Positions 34,241 to 42,757 of a stretch of DNA of 64,000 bases are shown here, one piece after another. Location of the stretch: positions 124,001 to 188,000 of the forward strand of contig NZ_JAMXBH010000001.1 of assembly GCF_023913735.1 (NCBI RefSeq), read 5' to 3'. Position 1 is the stretch's first letter, and each line of letters opens with the position of its first letter. This DNA comes from Pseudarthrobacter raffinosi (GTDB lineage Bacteria; Actinomycetota; Actinomycetes; Actinomycetales; Micrococcaceae). The translations under genes and the position numbers were made by a program. The notes under the pieces were generated by a model, which saw nothing but the letters and a program-made list of their open reading frames with translations, was not told the DNA's origin and ran no database searches.

Positions 34241-35740
34241 ATGGCAACCACCCCAGAGCTCCAGGACCGTCCCAGGGTACTCGTCGTCGGCGGCGGGTAC
34301 GTCGGCCTGTACGTAGCACTCAAACTGCAGAAGAAGATCGCGAATGCCGGTGGCATCGTCACCCTCGTGGATCCACTGCCCTACATGACTTACCAGCCCT
34401 TCCTGCCCGAAGTGGCCGGCGGCAACATCGAGGCCCGCCACGCGGTGGTCTCGCACCGCCAGCACCTGAAGCAGACTGAACTCATCCAGGGCAGCGTCAC
34501 CTCGATCGACCACGCCAACCGCACCGCCGTCGTGGCGCCCGCGGACGGCGGAGAGCACATCGAGATCCCCTACTTCGACATCGTGGTGGCCGCAGGCGCC
34601 ATCACCCGCACGTTCCCCATCAAGGGCCTGGCGGACAAGGGCATCGGCCTGAAGACCATCGAAGAGGCTGTGGCCCTTCGAAACAAGGTGCTGGAGCGCC
34701 TCGAGGCCGCGTCCACCATCGCGGACCCCGCTGCCCGCGCCAAGGCACTGACATTCGTGGTTGTCGGTGGCGGCTTCGCCGGCATCGAGTGCATCACCGA
34801 AATGGAAGACCTGGCCCGCGCCGCGGTCAAGAACAACCCCCGCATCCGCCAGGAAGAAGTACGCTTCGTCCTGGTTGAAGCCATGGGCCGCATCATGCCG
34901 GAGGTCACGGCACCGCAGGCCGAATGGGTTGTGGAGCACCTCCGCAGCCGCGGCATCGAGGTTCTGCTGAACACCTCCCTGGACAGCGCTGAGGGCTCCC
35001 TGAAGCTCATCAACCTCCCGGACAAGTCCCTCGCCCAGGAATTCGAAGCCGATACCCTCGTCTGGACTGCCGGCGTGCAGGCCAACCCGATGATCCGCTC
35101 CTCCGACTTCCCGCTGGAACCCCGCGGCCGCGTCCGCGTTCTGCCGGACCTCCGCATCGCCGGTGATGAAGGCATCATTGACAACGCCTGGGCCGCCGGC
35201 GACATCGCCGCCGTGCCGGACCTCACGGGCAGCGGCCTGCCGGACGGCACCTGCGTCCCGAACGCCCAGCACGCACTTCGCCAGGCCAAGCGTCTCGCCA
35301 AGAACCTGTGGGCTTCGCGCTGGGACAAGCCGCTGAAGGACTACAAGCACAAGAACCTGGGTGCTGTGGCCGGCTTCGGCGAGTGGAAGGGCGTTGCCAA
35401 CATCAACATCCTGGGCCGCATCGGCCTCAAGGGCCCGCTCGCGTGGCTGGCACACCGCGGCTACCACGGTATGGCCATGCCCACCATGGAGCGCAAGGTC
35501 CGCGTCATCATGGGTTGGATCCTCGCGTTCTTTATGGGCCGCGACACCACCCAGCTGATCGACCTCGACAACCCGCGCGGTGCCTTCGTGGCCGCTGCCA
35601 CACCGGCTCCCAAGCCGGCTGCGGCTGCTCCTGCCCCGGCGGCCAGCGCGCCCGAGGCATCCGCCGGAGCGGCAAAGCCCGGCTCCGCCGAGGCCACCAG
35701 CGTGGACCCCAAGCAGTCGGTCACCGCGGACGCCAAGTAA
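34241..35740 (+). CDS. ndh: type II NADH dehydrogenase (NAD(P)/FAD-dependent oxidoreductase)
   Basis: NDH-2 passes electrons from NADH to menaquinone without pumping protons. It has two Rossmann loops, VLVVGGGYVGLYVALKL (about 13-29) for FAD and FVVVGGGFAGIECITEM (about 170) for NADH, and the C-terminal WAAGDIAAVPDL with the quinone-site segment QHALRQAK. A C-terminal membrane-binding helix (MGWILAFFMGRDTT) is followed by about 65 residues rich in Ala/Pro/Ser, an extended tail that E. coli-type NDH-2 lacks. An intrinsic terminator follows. Confidence 0.92.
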   Translation: MATTPELQDRPRVLVVGGGYVGLYVALKLQKKIANAGGIVTLVDPLPYMTYQPFLPEVAGGNIEARHAVVSHRQHLKQTELIQGSVTSIDHANRTAVVAPADGGEHIEIPYFDIVVAAGAITRTFPIKGLADKGIGLKTIEEAVALRNKVLERLEAASTIADPAARAKALTFVVVGGGFAGIECITEMEDLARAAVKNNPRIRQEEVRFVLVEAMGRIMPEVTAPQAEWVVEHLRSRGIEVLLNTSLDSAEGSLKLINLPDKSLAQEFEADTLVWTAGVQANPMIRSSDFPLEPRGRVRVLPDLRIAGDEGIIDNAWAAGDIAAVPDLTGSGLPDGTCVPNAQHALRQAKRLAKNLWASRWDKPLKDYKHKNLGAVAGFGEWKGVANINILGRIGLKGPLAWLAHRGYHGMAMPTMERKVRVIMGWILAFFMGRDTTQLIDLDNPRGAFVAAATPAPKPAAAAPAPAASAPEASAGAAKPGSAEATSVDPKQSVTADAK

Positions 35741-35774
35741 CACCGGCATCTCGAACCAGCATTTGTAACGCCCG

Positions 35775-35810
35775 ACGGCGGCTGTCCCCTTGAGGGATAG
35801 CCGCCGTTTT
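35775..35810 (+). terminator. intrinsic terminator of ndh
   Basis: ACGGCGGCTGTCCC pairs with GGGATAGCCGCCGT (35775-35788 and 35794-35807), short loop, then TTTT. It is correctly placed 35 nt after the ndh stop. Confidence 0.9.
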
Positions 35811-35847
35811 GGCGTTTCCCGCCTGGTGTCCCTTCTAGACTGGCAGC

Positions 35848-36792
35848 ATGACTGGCGAAAAGAACCTCCAGACCCTGCTGGCAACCCTGAAACCGGTACT
35901 GCGGGAGGGGGAGTACGTCTACGTCCTGTGGCCGCATGGCAGGCCGCTAGAGCCCGGCATCGAAGCTGCCGTCCGTGAGGCCGAGGGCCTGACGGTCGTC
36001 CTGCCGCGGGAAAGGGCAGACAGCCTGGGGCTGCACTACGACTTTGTGGCGGCCTGGATCACCCTGGAAGTGCACTCTGCGCTGGAGGCTGTTGGCCTGA
36101 CCGCCGCCGTCGGGAAGGCCCTGACCGACGCCAGGATCAGCTGCAACGTGCTGGCCGGCTTCCACCACGACCACCTGCTGGTGCCGGTGGCGGACGCACC
36201 ACGCGCCGTCGAAGCCCTAGCTGAGCTGTCAGCGGCCAGCCGGCACGTGCCGCGGCCCGAGCTGCTGCTCAGGAACGAGACGGCCGCGGACAGGGACAAG
36301 ATCCTCGCGTTGACGGGCGAGGCGTTCGCGGTCTCCCCGGTCACGGGCCTGCCGGTGGAGGGGGAGCCCGAGGAGGTGGACGTGCTCCGCCGACTCTTCG
36401 AGTGCGAGGACTACCTGCCCGGGTTCAGCGTGGTGGCGGTGCTCGACGACGAAATAGTCGGCCATGTGATCAGCACCCGCGGCTGGGTGGGCGACTACGG
36501 GTTGCTGGGGCTCGGGCCCATCGGGGTGACGCCCAGGCTGCAGCGCCATGGGATCGGCAGCGCCCTCATGAATGACACCATCGCCCGGGCCAATGCGGCG
36601 GGGGAGGGCGGGATTGCGTTGCTGGGCAGCACCGAATACTACCCACGCTTCGGCTTCGTGCCGGCTACAAGTTTCGGCGTCCTGCCGCCCGACGAAACGT
36701 GGGGCGACCACTTCCAGCTGCTCCCGCTGGCGGCCTGGCCCGGCGGGGTCCACGGGACGTTCCGGTACGCCGCACCGCTTGCGGGCGAATGA
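35848..36792 (+). CDS. fusion protein: N-terminal ACT-like domain and C-terminal GNAT acetyltransferase
   Basis: The 314 residues split at about 140. The N-terminal half (YVYVLWPHGRPLEPG; TVVLPRERADSLGL; FVAAWITLEVHSALEAVGLTAAVGKALTDARISCNVLAGFHHDHLLVP) resembles the small ACT-type domains fused to or adjacent to acetyltransferases. The C-terminal half is a GNAT: FSVVAVLDDEIVGHV, then GLGPIGVTPRLQRHGIGSALM, the acetyl-CoA-binding Q/R-x-x-G-x-G/A motif, and LGSTEYYPRFGFVPA. ACT domains bind amino acids, so amino-acid-regulated acetylation is a reasonable but untested idea. The next features are a tRNA gene and an amino-acid transporter. Confidence 0.8.
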   Translation: MTGEKNLQTLLATLKPVLREGEYVYVLWPHGRPLEPGIEAAVREAEGLTVVLPRERADSLGLHYDFVAAWITLEVHSALEAVGLTAAVGKALTDARISCNVLAGFHHDHLLVPVADAPRAVEALAELSAASRHVPRPELLLRNETAADRDKILALTGEAFAVSPVTGLPVEGEPEEVDVLRRLFECEDYLPGFSVVAVLDDEIVGHVISTRGWVGDYGLLGLGPIGVTPRLQRHGIGSALMNDTIARANAAGEGGIALLGSTEYYPRFGFVPATSFGVLPPDETWGDHFQLLPLAAWPGGVHGTFRYAAPLAGE

Positions 36793-36812
36793 CGGGATAC
36801 CATTGACCGGGC

Positions 36813-36886
36813 GCCCCAGTAGCCCAATTGGCAGAGGCAGCGGACTTAAAATCCGCGTGTTGTGGGTTCGAGTCCCACCTGGGGTA
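36813..36886 (+). tRNA. tRNA with anticodon UAA (annotates as tRNA-Leu), short variable loop
   Basis: A 74-nt cloverleaf folds fully: acceptor GCCCCAG with CTGGGGT (one G-T), D arm GCC/GGC, anticodon stem GCGGA/TCCGC with loop CTTAAAA (anticodon TAA at 36847-36849), a variable loop of only 5 nt (GTGTT), T arm GTGGG-TTCGAGT-CCCAC, discriminator A. CCA is not encoded. By anticodon it reads UUA (Leu). Ordinary bacterial tRNA-Leu is class II with a long variable arm, so this class I shape is odd for leucine. Confidence 0.9.
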
Positions 36887-36996
36887 CAAATTCTCCCTAG
36901 GGAGTTCCTCCTGATGCGCCCTTCCGCGCCTCCCGCGTGATCTCAACAGTCCTCTCCCGTTCATTGATTTCGCATATGCAACGACTGTTATAAGGA

Positions 36997-37012
36997 TGTG
37001 ACCTCAGTCACT
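36997..37012. promoter_or_regulatory. CRP/GlxR-like operator upstream of livJ
   Basis: TGTGA-CCTCAG-TCACT matches the CRP/GlxR consensus TGTGA-N6-TCACA with one end mismatch. It lies 100 nt before the livJ-type gene. A second such site is in front of the livHMGF operon (42863-42878). Confidence 0.65.
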
Positions 37013-37111
37013 TATATCCGCCGAAGATATGCATTAGCTTGAAGTTAAATCAGGAACACCTGATCATCCGCGTCAAAGGCCGTTCGCACCTTTCGATCCA
37101 GGAGATTGTCA

Positions 37112-38458
37112 ATGATTTCACTTTCCCCGGCGGCACCCCGTCTTGCTAAGCTCACAGCGCTTAGCGTCGGCGTCGCCTTTCTGGTTACAGCCTGTGGTGG
37201 TACCTCCACCCCGAGCTCGACAGAAACCACCACGTCAGCAACTGGGATCTCCTGCCCCGCTCCCGGCGCGGCCCCCGGAAGCACAGCAAAGGCAGGCGCT
37301 GGAGGCGCTGTTCCGCCTGCAACCACCGTCACGGAAACGCCGCTCAAGCTGGGTTCCCTGCTCCCCACCACCGGCTCCCTGGCCTTCCTCGGGCCGCCCG
37401 AAATCGCGGGTGTGAATCTTGGCGTCAAGGAAGTTAATGATGCCGGGGGTGTCCTGGGCAAGCCTGTGGAAGTGATCCACCGTGACTCCGGCGACACTAA
37501 GACAGACATCGCCACGCAGTCCACCAGTGCGCTCCTCGGCCAGGGCGTCAGCGCCGTCATTGGTGCCGCGTCTTCCGGTGTCTCCAAGACGGTCATCAAC
37601 CAGATCACCGGTGCCGGTGTTATCCAGTTCTCGCCCGCCAATACTTCCCCGGATTTCACTACCTGGGATGACAAGGGCCTCTACTGGCGTACTGCGCCTT
37701 CAGATGTGCTGCAGGGTAAGGTCCTGGGCAACTACATGGCCACCTGTGGTGCACAGACTGTGGGCATGATCGTACTCAACGACGCCTACGGAACCGGCCT
37801 TGCCAGCAACGTCAAGTCCTCCTTCGAGGCAGCTGGTGGCAAAGTGGTTGCGGAAGAGCTGTTCAACGAGGGTGACTCCCAGTTCAGCAGCCAGGTGGAC
37901 AAGGTCATCGCGGCCAAGCCTGACGCGATCGCCCTGATCACTTTTGACCAGGCCAAGAGCATCGTGCCGCTGATGACGGGCAAGGGTGTCAAGCCCACCC
38001 AGATGTTCCTTGTGGACGGCAACACCTCCGACTACAGCAAGGACTTCCAGGCCGGGACCCTGAAGGGCGCCCAGGGAACCATCCCTGGCACGTTCGCCAA
38101 GGAAGCGTTCAAGCAGAAACTGCTCGCCATTGATCCGGCACTGAAGGACTACAGCTACGCAGGTGAATCCTACGATGCTGTGAACCTGATCGCCCTTGCC
38201 ACTGAAGCCGCCAAGAGCACCAGCGGCGTTGAGATTGCCAAGCAGCTCAAGGCGGTCTCGGAGTCGGGTGAGAAGTGCACCGACTTCGCCTCCTGTGTCA
38301 CGCTGCTCCGCAACGGCAAGGACATCGACTACGACGGCCAGTCAGGTCCGGTGACGTTCTCTGACGCCGGCGACCCGACGGAAGCCTACATCGGCATCTA
38401 CGAGTACCAGGACGATAACAAGTACGCACCGTCCAAGGAAGAATTCGGCAAGCTGTAA
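37112..38458 (+). CDS. branched-chain amino acid-binding lipoprotein (Liv/periplasmic-binding fold type I)
   Basis: This is the substrate receptor of a HAAT-family ABC importer. It has a signal peptide with lipobox LVTAC (Cys28), a Thr/Ser/Ala-rich linker, then the two-lobed Peripla_BP_6 domain: LKLGSLLPTTGSLAFLGPPEIAGVNLGVKEVNDAGGVLGKPVE, VIGAASSGVSKTVINQI, VIQFSPANTSPDFT, GMIVLNDAYGTGLA. The ATG at 37112 has AGGAG 7 nt upstream; a TTG two codons earlier is in frame. It is convergent with the transporter operon livHMGF, which is unusual because the receptor normally leads that operon. Amino-acid specificity is inferred from the family. Confidence 0.92.
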   Translation: MISLSPAAPRLAKLTALSVGVAFLVTACGGTSTPSSTETTTSATGISCPAPGAAPGSTAKAGAGGAVPPATTVTETPLKLGSLLPTTGSLAFLGPPEIAGVNLGVKEVNDAGGVLGKPVEVIHRDSGDTKTDIATQSTSALLGQGVSAVIGAASSGVSKTVINQITGAGVIQFSPANTSPDFTTWDDKGLYWRTAPSDVLQGKVLGNYMATCGAQTVGMIVLNDAYGTGLASNVKSSFEAAGGKVVAEELFNEGDSQFSSQVDKVIAAKPDAIALITFDQAKSIVPLMTGKGVKPTQMFLVDGNTSDYSKDFQAGTLKGAQGTIPGTFAKEAFKQKLLAIDPALKDYSYAGESYDAVNLIALATEAAKSTSGVEIAKQLKAVSESGEKCTDFASCVTLLRNGKDIDYDGQSGPVTFSDAGDPTEAYIGIYEYQDDNKYAPSKEEFGKL

Positions 38459-38473
38459 AGCCGCTTCCTCCAC

Positions 38474-38515
38474 AAAGAACCCCCGCCCGGGTTGCACCGG
38501 GCGGGGGTTCTTTTT
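38474..38515 (+). terminator. intrinsic terminator of the livJ-type gene
   Basis: AAAGAACCCCCGCCCGG pairs perfectly with CCGGGCGGGGGTTCTTT around GTTGCA and ends in TTTTT. This very strong hairpin begins 16 nt after the stop. Confidence 0.95.
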
Positions 38516-38567
38516 GTGTGCGCGAGGGGGTGAGGCACCCAGACGGCACCGGGGAACCACGGCAGGC

Positions 38568-38609
38568 CTGCAGAAGGGCCGCCACCGGACGGTGACGGCC
38601 CTTCTGCAG
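38568..38609 (-). terminator. hairpin after livF (minus-strand end)
   Basis: CTGCAGAAGGGCCG (38568-38581) and CGGCCCTTCTGCAG (38596-38609) are perfect arms, continued inward by CACCG/GGTG after one mismatch. It lies 28 nt past the livF stop and would end the liv operon, but no T-run follows on the minus strand. Confidence 0.6.
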
Positions 38610-38637
38610 CTCCTGGCGGCGGCTGGACGGAGATGGC

Positions 38638-39408
38638 TTAGACCTCGTCCGCCAAGGTGCCGAGGTACAGCTGGATCACCTTGGGGTCCTTCATCAGTTC
38701 CCGCCCGGTTCCCGTGTAGGCGTCCCTTCCTTGGTCCAGCACGTAGGCGCGGTCGCAGATCTGGAGGCAACGGCGGGCATTCTGTTCCACCATGATCACC
38801 GAAACCCCTGCCCGGTTGATCTCGTGCACCCGCAGGAAGGTTTCGTCCTGCTTGACAGGGGAGAGGCCGGCGGAGGGCTCATCAAGGAGCAGGACGGCGG
38901 GCTCCATCATCAGCGCGCGTCCCATGGCCACCATCTGACGTTCGCCGCCGGAGAGCGACCCGGCCCGCTGGGCCCGGCGCTTGCCGAGCTCGGGGAACAG
39001 GCTGGTCACAAAATCAAAGCGCTCGGCGAAGTCTTTGGGGCGCTGGAACATGCCCATCTGCATGTTCTCTTCGATAGTCAGCGTGGCGAACACGTTGTTG
39101 TTCTGCGGGACGAATCCCACGCCCTTGGTCACCAACTTGTTGGCTTTGAGTCCGGTGATGTCCTGGCCACGAACCACAACGGTGCCCGAATGGACTTTCA
39201 CCAGACCGAACATGGCCTTGAGAAGCGTCGATTTGCCGGCGCCGTTAGGACCAATAATGCCGATCAGTTCGCCCTTGCGAGCCTCGATATTGCAACCGTT
39301 GAGGATATTCACACCGGGAAGGTAGCCGGCAACGAGGTTTGTTACCTTGACGACCGAATCGTCGGTTGCTGCGCTACCGGCAGCGGGAGCCGCACTCGTG
39401 GCGCTCAT
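38638..39408 (-). CDS. livF: branched-chain amino acid ABC transporter ATPase LivF
   Basis: The 256-residue ATPase has Walker A GPNGAGKST, signature LSGGERQMVAMGRAL, Walker B LLLDEPSAGLSP and switch His replaced as usual in LivF by VEQNARR. The domain begins after about 15 polar residues (MSATSAAPAAGSAATDD). The ATG at 39408 overlaps the livG stop (ATGA). It is the last of the four-gene operon livH-livM-livG-livF. Confidence 0.95.
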   Translation of the reverse strand: MSATSAAPAAGSAATDDSVVKVTNLVAGYLPGVNILNGCNIEARKGELIGIIGPNGAGKSTLLKAMFGLVKVHSGTVVVRGQDITGLKANKLVTKGVGFVPQNNNVFATLTIEENMQMGMFQRPKDFAERFDFVTSLFPELGKRRAQRAGSLSGGERQMVAMGRALMMEPAVLLLDEPSAGLSPVKQDETFLRVHEINRAGVSVIMVEQNARRCLQICDRAYVLDQGRDAYTGTGRELMKDPKVIQLYLGTLADEV

Positions 39409-40442
39409 TCTGTGTCCTTTTCTCTGCGACGTGGTTCTTCCGCACGATTCTCCTCGAGCTCCTGCTCGAGCACATCGATGGCGATGATGCCCGCATTCTC
39501 AGTACCGACAATCGATTCGTCGTCGGCCACCAGCTCGGCTGCAAGTTCCTTGATGCCCTCAGCGTCGCCAAGGTCCACGTCGTGATGGGCTCCCAGATAG
39601 GCATCGATGACTGCCGGATTCTTCATGACTTCGCCAGGGGGGCCCTCGGCAACGATCTTTCCTTCCGCCATCACCACCACCCAATCGGCAATATGGCGCA
39701 CCATGTTCATGTCGTGCTCCACGAAAAGCACGGTCATGCCTTCAGCCTTGAGGTTCTTGATGTGGTCCAGGAGGGACTGGGTCAGCGCCGGGTTGACGCC
39801 TGCCATGGGCTCGTCCAGCATGACCAGCTTCGGCCTGACCATCAGCGAACGTGCCATTTCCAGGAGTTTCCGCTGGCCTCCGGAAAGCGAGGCAGCGTAG
39901 TCGTCCTTCTTGGCGTCCAGCTTGAACTTCTCAAGCAGGACGTTCGCCTGGGCAGTGATCTCCTTTTCCCGGCCGCCCCAGAGGCCCTTGAACAGGGCCT
40001 TGGAGAGGCGCTCACCGGGCTGTTCCGAGCCACCGAGCCGCATGTTCTCCATGACGGTGAGCTTGCCCATGACCTTGGTCAGCTGGAAGGTCCTCACCAT
40101 CCCCATTCGTGCCACTTTGTAGGGTGAAACCCCGGCAAGGCTATTGCCTTCGAACTCCCATTTGCCGGAGTTCGGCATATCGAATCCGGTCAGCAGGTTG
40201 AAGAGGGTGGTCTTACCTGCACCGTTCGGGCCGATCAGCGCTGTGATCTTGTGCCGCGGGATCTCCAGGTATTCGACGTCGACGGCGTTGATGCCGCCGA
40301 AGCTGCGGGTGACGTTTGCCGCCACCACGATCGGATCGCGCTTCTTGCAGCCGGGAGCAGTGTCCCCGGCGGCAATCGGACGCGTGTCCGTCATGTAGTC
40401 AATTTTCTCCGACGGACGGGGTTCTTCGCTATGCGTGCTCAT
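39405..40442 (-). CDS. livG: branched-chain amino acid ABC transporter ATPase LivG
   Basis: The 345-residue ATPase has Walker A GPNGAGKTT, the LivG-type RTFQLTKVMGKLTVMENM, signature LSGGQRKLLEMARSL, Walker B VMLDEPMAGVNP and switch VEHDMNMVRHIADW. The core (about 40-295) carries an N-terminal extension of about 38 residues and a C-terminal acidic tail (ELEENRAEEPRRREKDTE) beyond normal LivG. An internal ATG (residue 17) is an alternative start. The start overlaps the livM stop. Confidence 0.95.
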   Translation of the reverse strand: MSTHSEEPRPSEKIDYMTDTRPIAAGDTAPGCKKRDPIVVAANVTRSFGGINAVDVEYLEIPRHKITALIGPNGAGKTTLFNLLTGFDMPNSGKWEFEGNSLAGVSPYKVARMGMVRTFQLTKVMGKLTVMENMRLGGSEQPGERLSKALFKGLWGGREKEITAQANVLLEKFKLDAKKDDYAASLSGGQRKLLEMARSLMVRPKLVMLDEPMAGVNPALTQSLLDHIKNLKAEGMTVLFVEHDMNMVRHIADWVVVMAEGKIVAEGPPGEVMKNPAVIDAYLGAHHDVDLGDAEGIKELAAELVADDESIVGTENAGIIAIDVLEQELEENRAEEPRRREKDTE

Positions 40443-41407
40443 GCGAACGCCAGCTCCTTCTTGTTACCGAAGACGCCCTGGGGCCTGAAGATCATCAGCA
40501 GCATCAGTGCGACACCCACAAGGATGTAACGCAGCTGGCCGGCCTGGACTGTGTTCAGCCAGGTGACGGCGCCGGATTCGATCAGGCCGTACAGGATGCC
40601 CTGTGTGAGGGACAGCACCACCCAGAAGATCATCGCGCCGATGACGGGTCCCAGCACCGTGCCGAGGCCGCCGAGCAACAGGCAGGTGTACAGGAAGAAC
40701 GTCAGCTCGGTGCCGTAGTTGGCCGGCTGGACTGCGCCGCGGGGGAGCGTAAAGATCATGCCCGCCAGGGCGCCGAGCACGCCACCGATGATGAGGGCCT
40801 GCATTTTGTAGGCATACACGTTCTTGCCGAGGGACCGGACCGCGTTTTCGTCCTCGCGGATGCCCTTGAGTACGCGGCCCCAGGGGCTCCTCATCAGCAG
40901 CCACACAAGGGTGCAGCAGATGATGACGAGGCCCCAGCCGACGATGCGGATGAAAAAGTCCCGGTTGTTCATGCCCATGTACGAACCCGCCGGGAACGGG
41001 TTCATGGCGTAGAACCCGCCTTCGAAGGCGGCCAGGCCGTTGGCCGAACCGGTCACGGCGGTCAGCTGGTTGGTCGTGACAATATAGCGGACGATTTCCG
41101 CGGCTGCGATCGTGACGATAGCCAGGTAGTCCGCGCGCAGCCGCAGGGTCGGTATGCCCAGGAGCATCGCGAAGATAGCCGAGCAGATCACGGCGATGAC
41201 CAGTCCCACAAAGAAGGGCACACCAAAGGTGAGCGTCGAGATGGCGAAGCCGTAGGCGCCCACCGCCATAAAGCCGGCCTGGCCAAAGTTCAGCAGGCCG
41301 GAGTAGCCGAAGTGGACTGCCAGTCCGAGGGCCGCAAGAGCATAGGCCGCGGTGGTCGGGCTGAAGAGTTCGCTGGCAGCGCTGGAGAAAATGAATCCGA
41401 AATCCAT
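40439..41407 (-). CDS. livM: branched-chain amino acid ABC transporter permease LivM
   Basis: The 322-residue permease has about eight TM helices and the LivM motifs GYSGLLNFGQAGFMAVGAYG, LRLRADYLAIVTIAAAEIVR, NPFPAGSYMG, and WGRVLKGIREDENAVRSLGKNVYAYKMQALIIGG (the EAA-like coupling loop for the ATPases). Its start is 9 nt after the livH stop. Confidence 0.95.
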   Translation of the reverse strand: MDFGFIFSSAASELFSPTTAAYALAALGLAVHFGYSGLLNFGQAGFMAVGAYGFAISTLTFGVPFFVGLVIAVICSAIFAMLLGIPTLRLRADYLAIVTIAAAEIVRYIVTTNQLTAVTGSANGLAAFEGGFYAMNPFPAGSYMGMNNRDFFIRIVGWGLVIICCTLVWLLMRSPWGRVLKGIREDENAVRSLGKNVYAYKMQALIIGGVLGALAGMIFTLPRGAVQPANYGTELTFFLYTCLLLGGLGTVLGPVIGAMIFWVVLSLTQGILYGLIESGAVTWLNTVQAGQLRYILVGVALMLLMIFRPQGVFGNKKELAFA

Positions 41408-41416
41408 GGCTGTCTC

Positions 41417-42757
41417 CTAACCCACGCGCTCGCGACGGCCCAGGATGCCCTGGGGCCGGAACAAGAGGACAACAATCATGATGAACAGTGCTCCCACATA
41501 CTTGAGGTCGGCAGCGAGGCCGAAAACGGTGGTCAGCTCTACGAAGATGCCGACGATGATGGACCCGATGAGGGCGCCGAAGACGGTGCCGAGGCCGCCC
41601 AGGGTCACGCCGGCGAAGATGAGCAGCAGGATCTGCGAACCCATGTCGAAGGTCACGCCTGGCCGGTAGTAGGCCCACAGGATTCCGCCGAGGGAGGCGA
41701 GCATGCCGCCGGTGACCCAGACGATCCGGATGACCGAGTCGACGTCGATGCCGGAGGCGGCCGCCAACGCCGGGTTGTCAGCCACCGCGCGGGTGGCCTT
41801 GCCCAGCCGGGTTTTCAAGAGGACGATTCCGATCAGGGCGATCACCACTGCACTGATGATGAGCGACCACAGGTTGTTGGGAGAGATGGATACCGGACCC
41901 AGTTGGATCTCGGCGCTCTGGGCAAAGGGCAGTTGCTGCGTGGCGCCGCCAAAGTAGAACTGGATGACGTACCGGACGGCGAGGGCGAGTCCGATGCTGA
42001 CGATCATCATGGGCACCAGGCCCGTTCCGCGGCGGCGAAGTGGCTTCCAGAGTCCGGCGTCCTGGACGTAGCCGAAGAGGCCGCCGCCGAGGAGCGAAAG
42101 GATCAAGGCAAGCCAGAAGGGGAGGCCTATGGCGTTAAAGGCGAAGACCAGTACAGCGCCCAGGGTGACCATTTCCCCATGGGCGAAGTTTGTCAGCCCC
42201 GTGGTTCCGAAGATCAGGGAAAGTCCCACGGAGGCCAGTGCCAGCAGGAGACCGAAGCTCAGCCCAGCAACGAGCCGGTTGAGGAGATTCTGGCCGAAGT
42301 CCTGCTGTTGCACCACGATGCCCTCACCGAAGGCGAAAATCACCGAGAGGTTGGAGGTCTGGCTAAACGTGACACTGCGGGGGTTATCCTGGCCTTCTGC
42401 GAGCTTGATGCCCTCTGGCAGGGTCGATTCGTCCAGCTCGATCTCATAGGTGCCCTGGACAGGGACACCGATGCTCCAGGACCCGTTGGCCGCGGATGTG
42501 GCGGTCCCTTCGAAGTCCCCGCTCCTAGCGGTTATGGTCACATCGGCGATGGGGGCGCGCGCGTCATCCCGAAGGAAGCCGCTGATGTTGTTCTGGAAGG
42601 TCGTAATCGACGGGGATGGTGTCGGAGACGGCGAAGTGGCTTGTGATGCCGGGGCGACGACGAGCAGTATCGCCACGACAGAGGCAAAGACGGCCCCTAT
42701 CACTTTCAGCAATCCGCCCGGCCGTCTGTGCGGCGAGCCTTTGGGTGTACTTCTCAA
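41417..42757 (-). CDS. livH: branched-chain amino acid ABC transporter permease LivH with N-terminal secreted beta-domain
   Basis: The 446 residues are half as long again as usual LivH. Residues 15-40 form a signal-like helix (LLKVIGAVFASVVAILLVVA), followed by a Thr/Ser/Pro linker (about 41-50) and a carboxypeptidase-regulatory-like beta-sandwich (about 55-145: NISGFLRDDARAPIADVTI, FEGTATSAANGSWSI, GTYEIELD). The normal LivH permease starts at about 160 (LVAGLSFGLLLALASVGLSL, GTTGLTNFAHGEMVTLGA). The TTG at 42757 has GGAGGA 8 nt upstream; an upstream ATG (42877) adds 40 residues without any such site. It leads the operon. Confidence 0.88.
   Translation of the reverse strand: MRSTPKGSPHRRPGGLLKVIGAVFASVVAILLVVAPASQATSPSPTPSPSITTFQNNISGFLRDDARAPIADVTITARSGDFEGTATSAANGSWSIGVPVQGTYEIELDESTLPEGIKLAEGQDNPRSVTFSQTSNLSVIFAFGEGIVVQQQDFGQNLLNRLVAGLSFGLLLALASVGLSLIFGTTGLTNFAHGEMVTLGAVLVFAFNAIGLPFWLALILSLLGGGLFGYVQDAGLWKPLRRRGTGLVPMMIVSIGLALAVRYVIQFYFGGATQQLPFAQSAEIQLGPVSISPNNLWSLIISAVVIALIGIVLLKTRLGKATRAVADNPALAAASGIDVDSVIRIVWVTGGMLASLGGILWAYYRPGVTFDMGSQILLLIFAGVTLGGLGTVFGALIGSIIVGIFVELTTVFGLAADLKYVGALFIMIVVLLFRPQGILGRRERVG

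Noticed and set aside
40316-42646. A 776-codon plus-strand frame opposite livHMG
   Set aside because: It is an antisense shadow (Glu/Gln/His-rich). The minus-strand liv genes have intact motifs and overlapping stops and starts.
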